A stretch of DNA of 64,000 nt from Mycobacterium sp. D16R12 (GTDB taxonomy: Bacteria > Actinomycetota > Actinomycetes > Mycobacteriales > Mycobacteriaceae), in the NCBI RefSeq assembly GCF_002013465.1, contig NZ_MAFC01000032.1:1-64000 (forward strand), written 5' to 3'. Of this stretch, positions 34,740-42,889 are shown one piece after another (within the stretch, counting starts at the first letter, position 1; each line of letters begins with the position of its first letter). Position numbers and translations under genes: made by a program. Below the pieces are notes generated by a model. The model was given only the letters and a program-made list of their open reading frames with translations. It was not told the origin of the DNA and ran no database searches.

Positions 34740-35336
34740 ATGCGTATGAATACGCGTCGTTGGCAGCAAGCGCATTTCCGCCACGCGATAGGCGTTCGGC
34801 GTTCATTGAACGGGGCGATGTCTTTGCTTCTGCTTACAGCAGCGATGCTTGGCAGCGCATGTACACGAGAGGCAACAGCTGATCCAACGGCGCAGTTTCC
34901 AGATCTGAATCGATTAACGCCGGTGGATACCAGCCCCTTCATTTGGACATCCCGAGGACACTCGCAGATCAGGTTCGCAGCCATCAATGGATATGTCTGT
35001 GTCTTTGGAGATGCCAGCAACCCCCGTAATGTATCCATGTATGGCCAAGAGTTGTTCTGCGACAGGCAGATAGCGTCAACTCCAGGAGGGAACTGCCGCT
35101 ATCAGCAGATAACACGGACGTCGAAAGCAGATAAGGGACCTTTCAAACTTGACGAGACGGACGGCAGTTACTGCCTAGAGCAGCTTGACGGTGCACCCCC
35201 ACTTCCGGCTGGCAGTCGACTTAGCAGTGGAACGATTACTTGTGGCGTCGGCGCGGATTTCGCAGCTTGTATCGATGTGACCGATGAGTCGCGGCATGGA
35301 TTTGTTATTCGCCCGAGCGGCAACGACGTGTTCTAA
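34740..35336 (+). CDS. Lipoprotein of unknown family, last gene of unit 3
   Basis: A 198-residue protein with a long Arg/His-rich N-terminus, hydrophobic segment and lipobox-like M-L-G-S-A-C (about residue 41). The mature part has six or so cysteines in a beta-rich layout (Y-V-C-V-F-G, F-C-D-R, G-N-C-R-Y, S-Y-C-L-E, I-T-C-G-V, A-A-C-I-D), suggesting disulfides outside the membrane. The ATG at 34740 is 9 bases after AGGAG; ATGs at 34731 and 34734 are too close to it. By position it is the lipoprotein partner of the 484-residue protein. Confidence 0.68.
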   Translation: MRMNTRRWQQAHFRHAIGVRRSLNGAMSLLLLTAAMLGSACTREATADPTAQFPDLNRLTPVDTSPFIWTSRGHSQIRFAAINGYVCVFGDASNPRNVSMYGQELFCDRQIASTPGGNCRYQQITRTSKADKGPFKLDETDGSYCLEQLDGAPPLPAGSRLSSGTITCGVGADFAACIDVTDESRHGFVIRPSGNDVF

Positions 35337-35431
35337 GGGGGCTTAGGCCGAGATCTACGGGAGTCCTGTGCAACCACACCTCCGCGCTCCGCGCTCTGCG
35401 CGCTGTCACTGGGCACCCATAGAGTGAACGC

Positions 35432-36004
35432 ATGGCTGCCGACCGTCCCACCATCTACTTTGCCTCCCAACAAGACTGGGAAGTCTGGCTGGAAGAGAAC
35501 CACGAGGACTCCCCCGGCGTATGGATCAAGATGGCCAAGAAGGCCAGTGGGATCCCCAGCGTCAACCACAAGGAAGCCCTGGAAGAAGCGCTTTGCTTCG
35601 GGTGGATCGACGGACAAGCCAAATCGCTCGACGAGACGTACACCCTGCGCATGTTCACCCCGCGCCGTGCCCGCAGCACCTGGTCGAAGATCAATGTCGG
35701 CCATATCGAGCGGCTCACCGGGGAAGGCCGCGTCAGAGCGGCCGGCGTACGAGAGGTGGACGCCGCCAAGGCGGATGGTCGCTGGGACGCGGCCTACAGC
35801 TCGCAGGCCACCATCGAGGTTCCCGACGATTTCGCGCGGGCACTGCGGGCTCAGCCCGACGCGCAGAGGTTCTTCGACTCGCTGACCAAAACGGCGCGCT
35901 GGCCGTTCCTGTTCCGGCTCGCCACCATCAAGAAACCGGAGACTCGCGCCCGGCGGATCGTCCAGTACGTCGAGCTACTGGCCGAAGAGAAGACGTTGAC
36001 CTAG
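35432..36004 (+). CDS. YdeI/OmpD-associated (bacteriocin-protection-like) protein
   Basis: A 190-residue cytoplasmic protein of the YdeI/OmdA family: W-E-V-W-L-E-E-N-H, V-N-H-K-E-A-L-E-E-A-L-C-F-G-W-I-D-G and T-R-A-R-R-I-V-Q-Y-V-E-L-L. Family members are linked to resistance to antimicrobial peptides and stress in a few bacteria, but the biochemical role is unclear. It is preceded by a 95-base gap without an ECF-like site, so it probably does not belong to the island regulon. Confidence 0.85.
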   Translation: MAADRPTIYFASQQDWEVWLEENHEDSPGVWIKMAKKASGIPSVNHKEALEEALCFGWIDGQAKSLDETYTLRMFTPRRARSTWSKINVGHIERLTGEGRVRAAGVREVDAAKADGRWDAAYSSQATIEVPDDFARALRAQPDAQRFFDSLTKTARWPFLFRLATIKKPETRARRIVQYVELLAEEKTLT

Positions 36005-36011
36005 CGCGCCT

Positions 36012-36932
36012 TCACGCCTTGTGCGCAACGGAGACGATGTAGTCCGAATGTAGCGAGAAGAGCCGCATCCCCACCGAATTGAACTGCGCCCGCAACAACG
36101 GGTTGACGTGCTTCATATCCGGCTGGCGCAGTCGCTTGGCCAGGAATTTGGACAGTGGCGGATAAACGTCATCGGCAATGGACCACGTCTCGGCGCGTGC
36201 AAAGCCGATGTCCAACAATAGATCCCGATACCCTTGCACGTCGACGGCCCAGGGCACCGCGCTCGCGGGCGCGCCCTGCCAGCCCCTTCGTGCCACCTGA
36301 TTGCGTGCCAGCGCGGTAAGTGCGGTGCGCCGCGGAACGATATCGGCGGTCACCAACCGGCCGCCGGGCTTGAGCACGCGCAGCGCCTCGCGGAAGAAGT
36401 CAATGCGTGAGGGGAAGTGAAAGGCCGATTCCAGTGCGACCACCTTGGTGCAGGACTCATTCGGGAACGGCAGATCGGTGGCCGAGGCCTTGACGTAGGA
36501 GACGGTCTTGGACAGACCGGCTTCGGCGACGCGCCTGGTCGAGATCGCGATCTGCTCCTCGGCGATGTTGACCCCGGTGATCTTCTTCACCTTGAACTCG
36601 TTGGCCCACAAAATGTCCTGATCGCCATACCCGCAGCCGCAGTCGACCACCACGTCGGAGGAGGTGAATCCGGCGCTGGAGGCAACCAGGCGCGCGAGAT
36701 CGCGGCTGGCCTCGTCGAGGGTTGTCGGGTGATCGCGCCAATACCCAAAGTTGATGAAGAGCGATTCCTCGCCGAACAAGTTCTGCGGGCCGACGATGTC
36801 GTACACCATTCCGGTCTTGGGGCCGTCGGTGTTGGATACGGCGACGGCCGCCATGCGCCGCCACTCATCGGCCCATCTGCGTAGCCGTTCGCCGGTGGAT
36901 TCCTCGGTGAAATCGGAAGTCAGAGTGGTCAT
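36012..36932 (-). CDS. Class I SAM-dependent methyltransferase
   Basis: A 306-residue small-molecule methyltransferase with the SAM-binding motif V-V-V-D-C-G-C-G-Y-G-D-Q-D, then V-A-L-E-S-A-F-H-F and V-L-K-P-G-G-R-L-V-T-A-D-I. The ATG at 36932 (M-T-T-L-T-S-D-F) is the best start; the frame stays open upstream to 37019 without support. It resembles sterol/geranyl-diphosphate C-methyltransferase-like and O-methyltransferases from natural-product pathways, but the substrate is unknown. It is divergent from gyrA. Confidence 0.82.
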   Translation of the reverse strand: MTTLTSDFTEESTGERLRRWADEWRRMAAVAVSNTDGPKTGMVYDIVGPQNLFGEESLFINFGYWRDHPTTLDEASRDLARLVASSAGFTSSDVVVDCGCGYGDQDILWANEFKVKKITGVNIAEEQIAISTRRVAEAGLSKTVSYVKASATDLPFPNESCTKVVALESAFHFPSRIDFFREALRVLKPGGRLVTADIVPRRTALTALARNQVARRGWQGAPASAVPWAVDVQGYRDLLLDIGFARAETWSIADDVYPPLSKFLAKRLRQPDMKHVNPLLRAQFNSVGMRLFSLHSDYIVSVAHKA

Positions 36933-37131
36933 GGCTGGCAGCTCCCATTCGGTTCTGGCCGCCCCGTTGCGGCCCACGCCTGCGTAACAAACAGTACCGG
37001 ATACTTGAGATATCGGCATCTAAAGCCGCTGAGAACGACGCACGGGACCGCATCCGAGAGACCAGCGGGCAAAGTGACTAGGCTGGTGGGGTTGCCCGGT
37101 CTTCTCCGGGCGCAGCATGAACGAGGAGCAC

Positions 37132-39645
37132 ATGACCGAGACAACGCTGCCCCCCGGCGGTGATGACGCCGTCGACCGGATCGAACCGGTAGATATCCAG
37201 CAGGAGATGCAGCGCAGCTACATCGATTACGCCATGAGCGTCATCGTAGGCCGCGCCCTCCCAGAGGTGCGAGACGGCCTCAAGCCCGTGCACCGCCGCG
37301 TGCTCTACGCGATGTACGACTCCGGGTTCCGGCCCGACCGCAGCCACGCCAAGTCGGCGCGCTCGGTGGCCGAGACCATGGGTAACTATCACCCGCACGG
37401 CGACTCGTCCATCTACGACACCTTGGTGCGTATGGCGCAGCCCTGGTCGCTGCGCTACCCACTGGTGGATGGCCAGGGAAACTTCGGCTCACCGGGTAAC
37501 GACCCCGCTGCCGCCATGCGTTACACCGAGGCCCGGCTCACCCCGCTGGCCATGGAGATGCTTCGTGAAATCGACGAGGAGACAGTCGATTTCAGCCCCA
37601 ACTATGACGGCCGCGTCATGGAGCCGACGGTGCTGCCGAGCCGGTTCCCGAACCTGCTGGCCAATGGCTCGGGCGGTATCGCCGTTGGTATGGCCACGAA
37701 CATGCCTCCGCACAACCTGCGCGAGCTGGCCGAGGCGGTGTACTGGGCGCTGGACAACCACGAGGCCGACGAGGAGACCACCCTCAAGGCGGTCTGCGAA
37801 AGGATCAGCGGCCCCGACTTCCCGACGTCGGGATTGATCGTTGGCACCCAAGGGATTCACGACGCGTACACCACCGGGCGCGGCTCCATCCGCATGCGCG
37901 GTGTGGCCGAGATCGAGGAAGATTCCAAGGGCAGAACGTCTTTGGTGATCACCGAGTTGCCGTACCAGGTCAACCACGACAACTTCATCACCTCGATCGC
38001 CGAGCAGGTGCGCGACGGCAAGATCGCCGGTATCTCGGCGATCGAAGATCAGAGCTCCGACCGTGTCGGCCTGCGAATCGTGGTGGTGCTCAAGCGCGAT
38101 GCCGTCGCCAAGGTGGTGCTGAACAACCTCTACAAGCACTCCCAGCTGCAGACCAGCTTCGGCGCCAACATGCTGTCGATCGTCGACGGTGTGCCGCGCA
38201 CGCTGCGTCTGGATCAACTGATCCGGCACTATGTCAATCATCAGTTGGACGTCGTCATCCGGCGTACGCGCTACCGGTTGCGTAAGGCCAACGAGCGCGC
38301 GCACATCTTGCGCGGCTTGGTGAAAGCCCTTGATGCCCTTGATGAAGTGATCGCGTTGATCCGCGCCTCGCAGACCGTCGACATTGCCCGGCAGGGCCTG
38401 ATCGAGCTGCTGGACGTCGATGAGATCCAGGCGCAGGCCATTCTCGATATGCAGCTGCGCCGCCTGGCGGCCCTGGAGCGGCAGCGGATCGTCGAGGACC
38501 TCGCCAAGATCGAGGCCGAGATTGCCGACCTCGAGGACATTCTGGCCAAGCCGGAACGTCAGCGCGCCATCGTTCGAGACGAACTGAGCGAACTCGTCGA
38601 ACGCTATGGCGACGACCGCCGCACCCGGATCATCGCCGCGGACGGCGATGTCGCCGACGAGGACCTCATCGCACGCGAGGACGTCGTCGTCACCATCACC
38701 GAGACCGGGTACGCCAAGCGCACCAAGACGGACCTGTACCGCAGCCAGAAGCGCGGCGGTAAGGGCGTGCAGGGGGCGGGCCTCAAGCAGGACGACATCG
38801 TCAAGCACTTCTTCGTGTGCTCGACGCATGACTGGATCCTGTTCTTCACCACCAAGGGCCGCGTCTACCGGGCCAAGGCGTACGACCTGCCCGAGGCGGC
38901 CCGCACCGCGCGCGGTCAGCACGTCGCCAACCTGCTGGCTTTCCAGCCGGAGGAGCGCATCGCGCAGGTCATCCAGATCAAGAGCTACGAGGACGCCCCG
39001 TACCTCGTGCTCGCGACCAAGAACGGCCTGGTGAAGAAGTCCAAGCTCACCGATTTCGATTCCAATCGCAGCGGTGGCCTGGTGGCCGTCAACCTGCGTG
39101 ATGGCGATGAACTCGTGGGCGCGGTGCTGTGCTCCTCCGAGGAGGACCTGCTGCTGGTTTCGGCGCACGGTCAGTCCATCCGCTTCAGCGCCACCGACGA
39201 CGCTCTTCGGCCCATGGGTCGCGCCACGTCGGGGGTGCAAGGCATGCGCTTCAACGGCGAGGACGACCTACTGTCGCTCAACGTCGTCAGAGAGGGCACC
39301 TACCTGTTGGTGGCGACCGCCGGCGGCTACTCCAAGCGCACGGCGATCGAGGAGTACCCGGTACAGGGCCGCGGCGGCAAGGGCGTGCTGACGGTTCAGT
39401 ACGACCCGCGCCGAGGCAGCCTGGTGGGCGCGCTGGTCGTGGACGAGGACGCCGAGCTGTACGCCATCACGTCGGGCGGCGGTGTCATCCGCACGACGGC
39501 GAAGTCGGTGCGTAAGGCCGGCCGCCAGACCAAGGGCGTGCGATTGATGAACCTCGGCGAGGGCGACACCCTATTGGCAATCGCGCATAATGCCGATGAG
39601 GGTGATGCCGACTCCGACGACGACATCGTCGGCGCAAGCGAGTAA
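37132..39645 (+). CDS. gyrA: DNA gyrase subunit A
   Basis: The 837-residue DNA-cleaving subunit of gyrase. The start at 37132 (M-T-E-T-T-L-P-P) has a GAGGAG ribosome site and matches the M. tuberculosis N-terminus; an in-frame ATG at 37117 lies upstream of that site. The winged-helix and tower domains, coiled coil and six-bladed C-terminal domain (GyrA box Q-K-R-G-G-K-G) are intact. In the quinolone-determining region the sequence is H-P-H-G-D-S92-S-I-Y-D96; S92 aligns with E. coli Ser83 and M. tuberculosis Ala90. It is separated from gyrB by the island. Confidence 0.97.
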   Translation: MTETTLPPGGDDAVDRIEPVDIQQEMQRSYIDYAMSVIVGRALPEVRDGLKPVHRRVLYAMYDSGFRPDRSHAKSARSVAETMGNYHPHGDSSIYDTLVRMAQPWSLRYPLVDGQGNFGSPGNDPAAAMRYTEARLTPLAMEMLREIDEETVDFSPNYDGRVMEPTVLPSRFPNLLANGSGGIAVGMATNMPPHNLRELAEAVYWALDNHEADEETTLKAVCERISGPDFPTSGLIVGTQGIHDAYTTGRGSIRMRGVAEIEEDSKGRTSLVITELPYQVNHDNFITSIAEQVRDGKIAGISAIEDQSSDRVGLRIVVVLKRDAVAKVVLNNLYKHSQLQTSFGANMLSIVDGVPRTLRLDQLIRHYVNHQLDVVIRRTRYRLRKANERAHILRGLVKALDALDEVIALIRASQTVDIARQGLIELLDVDEIQAQAILDMQLRRLAALERQRIVEDLAKIEAEIADLEDILAKPERQRAIVRDELSELVERYGDDRRTRIIAADGDVADEDLIAREDVVVTITETGYAKRTKTDLYRSQKRGGKGVQGAGLKQDDIVKHFFVCSTHDWILFFTTKGRVYRAKAYDLPEAARTARGQHVANLLAFQPEERIAQVIQIKSYEDAPYLVLATKNGLVKKSKLTDFDSNRSGGLVAVNLRDGDELVGAVLCSSEEDLLLVSAHGQSIRFSATDDALRPMGRATSGVQGMRFNGEDDLLSLNVVREGTYLLVATAGGYSKRTAIEEYPVQGRGGKGVLTVQYDPRRGSLVGALVVDEDAELYAITSGGGVIRTTAKSVRKAGRQTKGVRLMNLGEGDTLLAIAHNADEGDADSDDDIVGASE

Positions 39646-39655
39646 GGAGCTGTAG

Positions 39656-40600
39656 GTGAGTTCACCGAACGATCCGGGGGAGTCTGGCGCCAACGAACGC
39701 CCCGTGGACCAGGCGGACTTGCCTCCCTGGCAGCGGGCGGAGCGGCGGCGTGGCTCACACGCCGCCGCTACCGGTCCGCAGCGGGTTCCCAACAGGGATC
39801 CCCGGCCCGGCGGCGCACCGACGGAGATCATCCCGATCATCGACGACGCCACCGCGCCGCCGACCGCACCGACGTCGGCACCGCGGCCCACCAATCGCCC
39901 CTCTGCGGGCCTGGATGCCCGGCTCAACCGATTCATCTCGGGGACCGCCGCCCCGGCCGGATTCAACACCCCAGTGGAACGGCCGGAGCCCGAACCGGAG
40001 CCGGAGCCCGAACCGTACGACGAAGTGCCGGAGCGCCCGGAACGGTCGGAGCGCCCCGAGAGACCCGAACGGCCGGAGCCGGTGCGTTCGGGCACCCCGT
40101 GGGGCGAGTCGAGCGCACAGGAGCCCGTGCGCGCCCCCAAGAACAACGACCTACCCGACCTGTCGGGACCGGTTCCCCGCCCACCGCGCAGAAGTGAAGC
40201 GGCACAAGGCGGTTCTGCGGTGACGGTTGGTCCCGCGCGCCGCGGCCCGCTGCGGGCGGCCATGCAGATCCGCCGTGTCGACCCGTGGGCGACCCTCAAG
40301 GTCTCGCTGGTGTTGTCGGTGGTGTTCTTCTTCGTCTGGATGATCGCCGTCGCGATGCTGTACCTGGTGCTCGGCGCGATGGGTGTGTGGTCGAAGCTCA
40401 ACGAGAACGTTGGCGAGCTCATCACCAACAGCGGCGGCGGCGAGCTGGTGTCCAGCGGCACCATCTTCGGCACCGCGCTGCTCATCGGTTTGGTGAACAT
40501 TGTCCTGATGACCGCAGCGGCCACCATCGGAGCGTTCATCTACAACCTGACCACCGATCTCGTCGGCGGTATCGAGGTCACACTGGCCGATCGCGACTAA
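39656..40600 (+). CDS. DUF3566 transmembrane protein (Rv0007-type)
   Basis: A 314-residue protein with a long Pro/Glu/Arg-rich cytoplasmic N-terminal region (about residues 1-200) and a C-terminal DUF3566 domain with two or three membrane helices (V-S-L-V-L-S-V-V-F-F-F-V-W-M-I; F-G-T-A-L-L-I-G-L-V-N). It is the usual partner downstream of gyrA in actinobacteria; function unknown. The GTG is 11 bases after the gyrA stop, with a GGAG site. Confidence 0.9.
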   Translation: MSSPNDPGESGANERPVDQADLPPWQRAERRRGSHAAATGPQRVPNRDPRPGGAPTEIIPIIDDATAPPTAPTSAPRPTNRPSAGLDARLNRFISGTAAPAGFNTPVERPEPEPEPEPEPYDEVPERPERSERPERPERPEPVRSGTPWGESSAQEPVRAPKNNDLPDLSGPVPRPPRRSEAAQGGSAVTVGPARRGPLRAAMQIRRVDPWATLKVSLVLSVVFFFVWMIAVAMLYLVLGAMGVWSKLNENVGELITNSGGGELVSSGTIFGTALLIGLVNIVLMTAAATIGAFIYNLTTDLVGGIEVTLADRD

Positions 40601-40648
40601 CGGTTTGGGATGCACCCCTTCCGTGCGGTAATCTCTGCGTTCGGTTCA

Positions 40649-40722
40649 GGGGCTATAGCTCAGGTGGTTAGAGCGCTTCGCTGATAACGAAGAGGTCGGA
40701 GGTTCGAGTCCTCCTAGCCCCA
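40649..40722 (+). tRNA. tRNA-Ile (GAT)
   Basis: A complete cloverleaf: acceptor GGGGCTA/TAGCCCC, anticodon loop C-T-G-A-T-A-A (anticodon GAT), T-arm GGTTCGAGTCC and discriminator A. The genome encodes CCA at 40723-40725. It is the conserved tRNA after gyrA in mycobacteria (ileT). Confidence 0.97.
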
Positions 40723-40747
40723 CCACACTCGTTGGGAGGTCGACCAG

Positions 40748-40861
40748 GTGAGAGTGCTGCTGCTGGTGCTCGCACTGCTCGGCGTGGCCTATGCGGCAGC
40801 CATCACCGTGGCGCGCAACAACATGGAAGTGTGGCACACAGCAGCAGGTGAGGGGCCTTAG
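40748..40861 (+). CDS. DLW-39-like micro-protein between tRNA-Ile and tRNA-Ala
   Basis: A 37-codon GTG-initiated gene: M-R-V-L-L-L-V-L-A-L-L-G-V-A-Y-A then ...N-N-M-E-V-W-H-T-A-A. One hydrophobic N-terminal helix is followed by the E/D-V/L-W signature of the actinobacterial DLW-39 family, which is known from exactly this tRNA gap. A GGGAGG site lies 9 bases upstream. The last ten bases, including the TAG stop, overlap the 5' end of tRNA-Ala. Function unknown. Confidence 0.72.
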   Translation: MRVLLLVLALLGVAYAAAITVARNNMEVWHTAAGEGP

Positions 40862-40924
40862 CTCAGTTGGTAGAGCGCTACCTTTGCAAGGTAGATGTCA
40901 GGAGTTCGATTCTCCTAGGCTCCA
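40852..40924 (+). tRNA. tRNA-Ala (TGC)
   Basis: Acceptor GGGGCCT/AGGCTCC (one G-T pair), D-arm GCTCAGTTGGTAGAGC, anticodon loop C-T-T-T-G-C-A-A-G with anticodon TGC, T-arm GGAGTTCGATTCTCC and discriminator A. CCA is not encoded. It corresponds to alaT of M. tuberculosis. Confidence 0.97.
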
Positions 40925-40951
40925 CTCAAGTTTTCCTTCTGCGCGACCCGA

Positions 40952-41362
40952 TCAGCCGTACGGCTGAGGTTGCGGATCCACACTCGGCGCCAGCGTCGAA
41001 GGCTCAGGTTGTCCCGAGCGGCGCAGCACGCTGAATGCGACGGCGCCCGCACCCAGCAGGCCCACGACCGCAAGTCCGGCCAACGCGCGCGGCAGCTTGC
41101 GCTTGCGGGCCGCGCTGGTCACCTCCGGCAGGGCGTCCACCACATCGGCGACAGCGTCCTGCACCTCCGAAGACACCGCCTTGCCCCGGCGCAACAGCCC
41201 ACCCGCCACGCTGGTCACCGATTTCGCCAGCCCGAAGCCAAGTCCGGCGGTGCCGCGCGAGACGTCGATAGGGGCCAGTGCAGCCTCCTTGAGGCCACGC
41301 ACAAGACGCTCCCCGGAGGTCAGCTTCACGGCAGGTTCAGCGTTCTTGGTCAGCAGGCTCAT
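40952..41362 (-). CDS. cwsA: Cell wall synthesis protein CwsA
   Basis: A 136-residue protein with one C-terminal membrane helix (A-L-A-G-L-A-V-V-G-L-L-G-A-G-A-V-A-F) after a helical cytoplasmic N-terminal region. CwsA (Rv0008c) in mycobacteria binds CrgA and Wag31 and helps polar peptidoglycan synthesis. Its position after tRNA-Ala and before ppiA is the same as in M. tuberculosis, and the partner gene crgA lies 5 kb to the right. Confidence 0.88.
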   Translation of the reverse strand: MSLLTKNAEPAVKLTSGERLVRGLKEAALAPIDVSRGTAGLGFGLAKSVTSVAGGLLRRGKAVSSEVQDAVADVVDALPEVTSAARKRKLPRALAGLAVVGLLGAGAVAFSVLRRSGQPEPSTLAPSVDPQPQPYG

Positions 41363-41487
41363 CGTCAGCGGGTCCCTTCGTCGGGCGGTGATCTCCAGAA
41401 TGAGTGGTACTTCAGATTGTCACCTTTGCGCCACCTATTGGGAAACATCCGCATGAATGTCTTTTCGGCGCGGATAAGGTGGTCGTC

Positions 41488-42015
41488 GTGACTTCACCAA
41501 TCCAGACACAAACCGCGACCCTGCACACCAACCACGGCGACGTCGTCATCGCGCTCTTCGGCAATCACGCCCCGAAGACCGTCGCCAACTTCGTCGGTCT
41601 CGCCGACGGCAGCAAGGACTACTCCACCAAGAACGCCAAGGGCGAGACCGCCGGCCCGTTCTACGACGGCGCCGTCTTCCACCGCATCATCCAGGGATTC
41701 ATGATCCAGGGCGGCGACCCCACCGGCACCGGCCGCGGCGGCCCCGGATACCAGTTCGCCGACGAGTTCCACCCCGAACTGCAGTTCGACAAGCCGTACC
41801 TGCTGGCCATGGCCAATGCCGGACCGGGCACCAACGGCTCGCAGTTCTTCGTCACCGTCGGCAAGACCCCGCACCTGAACCGCAAGCACACCATCTTCGG
41901 TGAGGTCGTCGACCCGGCTTCGCAGAAGGTTATCGACGCCATCGCCGCCACCGCCGTCGATCGCGGCGACCGTCCCACCGAGGACGTCGTGATCAACTCC
42001 ATCACCATCAGCTAG
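41488..42015 (+). CDS. ppiA: Peptidyl-prolyl cis-trans isomerase A (cyclophilin)
   Basis: A 175-residue cytoplasmic cyclophilin that speeds proline isomerisation. Core motifs are F-H-R-I-I-Q-G-F-M-I-Q-G-G-D-P, N-G-S-Q-F-F-V-T and H-T-I-F-G-E-V. The GTG at 41488 has a GGATAAGG ribosome site and gives the family's usual length; the open frame begins earlier at 41404 without support. Confidence 0.96.
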   Translation: MTSPIQTQTATLHTNHGDVVIALFGNHAPKTVANFVGLADGSKDYSTKNAKGETAGPFYDGAVFHRIIQGFMIQGGDPTGTGRGGPGYQFADEFHPELQFDKPYLLAMANAGPGTNGSQFFVTVGKTPHLNRKHTIFGEVVDPASQKVIDAIAATAVDRGDRPTEDVVINSITIS

Positions 42016-42021
42016 GTCTTG

Positions 42022-42888
42022 ATGGCTCATCCCGGACAGGTACCGGTCTACGGGTGCGCGTGGCACCCGGACCGGGCCACCGCGGTGCGTTGCGTGCGGT
42101 GTGGGCGTCCCGTGTGTCCGGATTGCATGCGGTCAGCGCCCGTGGGGCAGCAGTGCGTCGAATGCGTCCAGCAGGGCGCCAAATCGATGCGTCAGGTCAA
42201 GCCGTTGCGGCAGGCGCGGGCCTGGGTCACCTGGGCGCTGATCGCCGTCAACGTGCTCGTCTACGCCGCCGTCGTGGGGGGCACCGACGAGACGATGGCT
42301 GCCAGCACCAGTCCGCTGTTCCGCGAACTGGTGCTGTACTTGCCGTGGGTGGCGCAGGGAGAGCTGTGGCGCACCGTCACCGCGGGATTCCTGCATTTCG
42401 GTTTGATGCACATCGGGGTCAACATGCTCTCGCTGGCGTTGATCGGGCCCGGGCTGGAACACGCCTTCGGCCGCGAGCGATACGCCACGATCTACGGCAC
42501 CGCGTTGCTCGGCAGTAGCGCCATCGCGATGTGGTTCAGCCCGAATGCGTTGGTGGCCGGTGCTTCTGGTGCCATCTATGGTCTGCTGGGTGCGGCGCTG
42601 GTGCTGTATCTGCGGGAGCGTTTGAATCCGCAGACCATCATCATTGTGCTGGTGCTCAACATCGGGCTGAGCGTCTCGCTGCCGGGTATCTCGTTGTCCG
42701 GGCACATGGGTGGACTGTTGTTCGGCGTACTGAGCGCCGGTGCGCTGCTCTACTACCGCGAGGTGTGCCGTGCGGTAGGCACGCCTGACCTTGCGCAGAA
42801 GCCTTCGACACCATGGGTGTTGGCGGCCGTGGTGACGGCCGTGTCGCTCGCGCTCATCGTCGCCAGGGTGCTCACCTACACGGGTTAA
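42022..42888 (+). CDS. Rhomboid-family intramembrane serine protease
   Basis: A 288-residue protein. Residues 1-55 carry a B-box-like zinc finger (C-A-W-H-P-D...C-V-R-C-G-R-P-V-C-P-D-C-M...C-V-E-C-V). A six-helix rhomboid core follows with the catalytic serine in G-A-S-G-A-I-Y-G and histidine in S-G-H-M-G-G-L. M. tuberculosis Rv0110 has the same build. It follows ppiA by 6 bases and probably shares its transcript. ATG 42022 was preferred to TTG 42019. Confidence 0.92.
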   Translation: MAHPGQVPVYGCAWHPDRATAVRCVRCGRPVCPDCMRSAPVGQQCVECVQQGAKSMRQVKPLRQARAWVTWALIAVNVLVYAAVVGGTDETMAASTSPLFRELVLYLPWVAQGELWRTVTAGFLHFGLMHIGVNMLSLALIGPGLEHAFGRERYATIYGTALLGSSAIAMWFSPNALVAGASGAIYGLLGAALVLYLRERLNPQTIIIVLVLNIGLSVSLPGISLSGHMGGLLFGVLSAGALLYYREVCRAVGTPDLAQKPSTPWVLAAVVTAVSLALIVARVLTYTG

Positions 42889-42889
42889 C

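Noticed and set aside
37489..39240. A 583-codon open frame on the minus strand opposite gyrA
   Set aside because: It mirrors gyrA codon positions in GC-rich DNA, has no family resemblance and no ribosome site; it is an antisense shadow.
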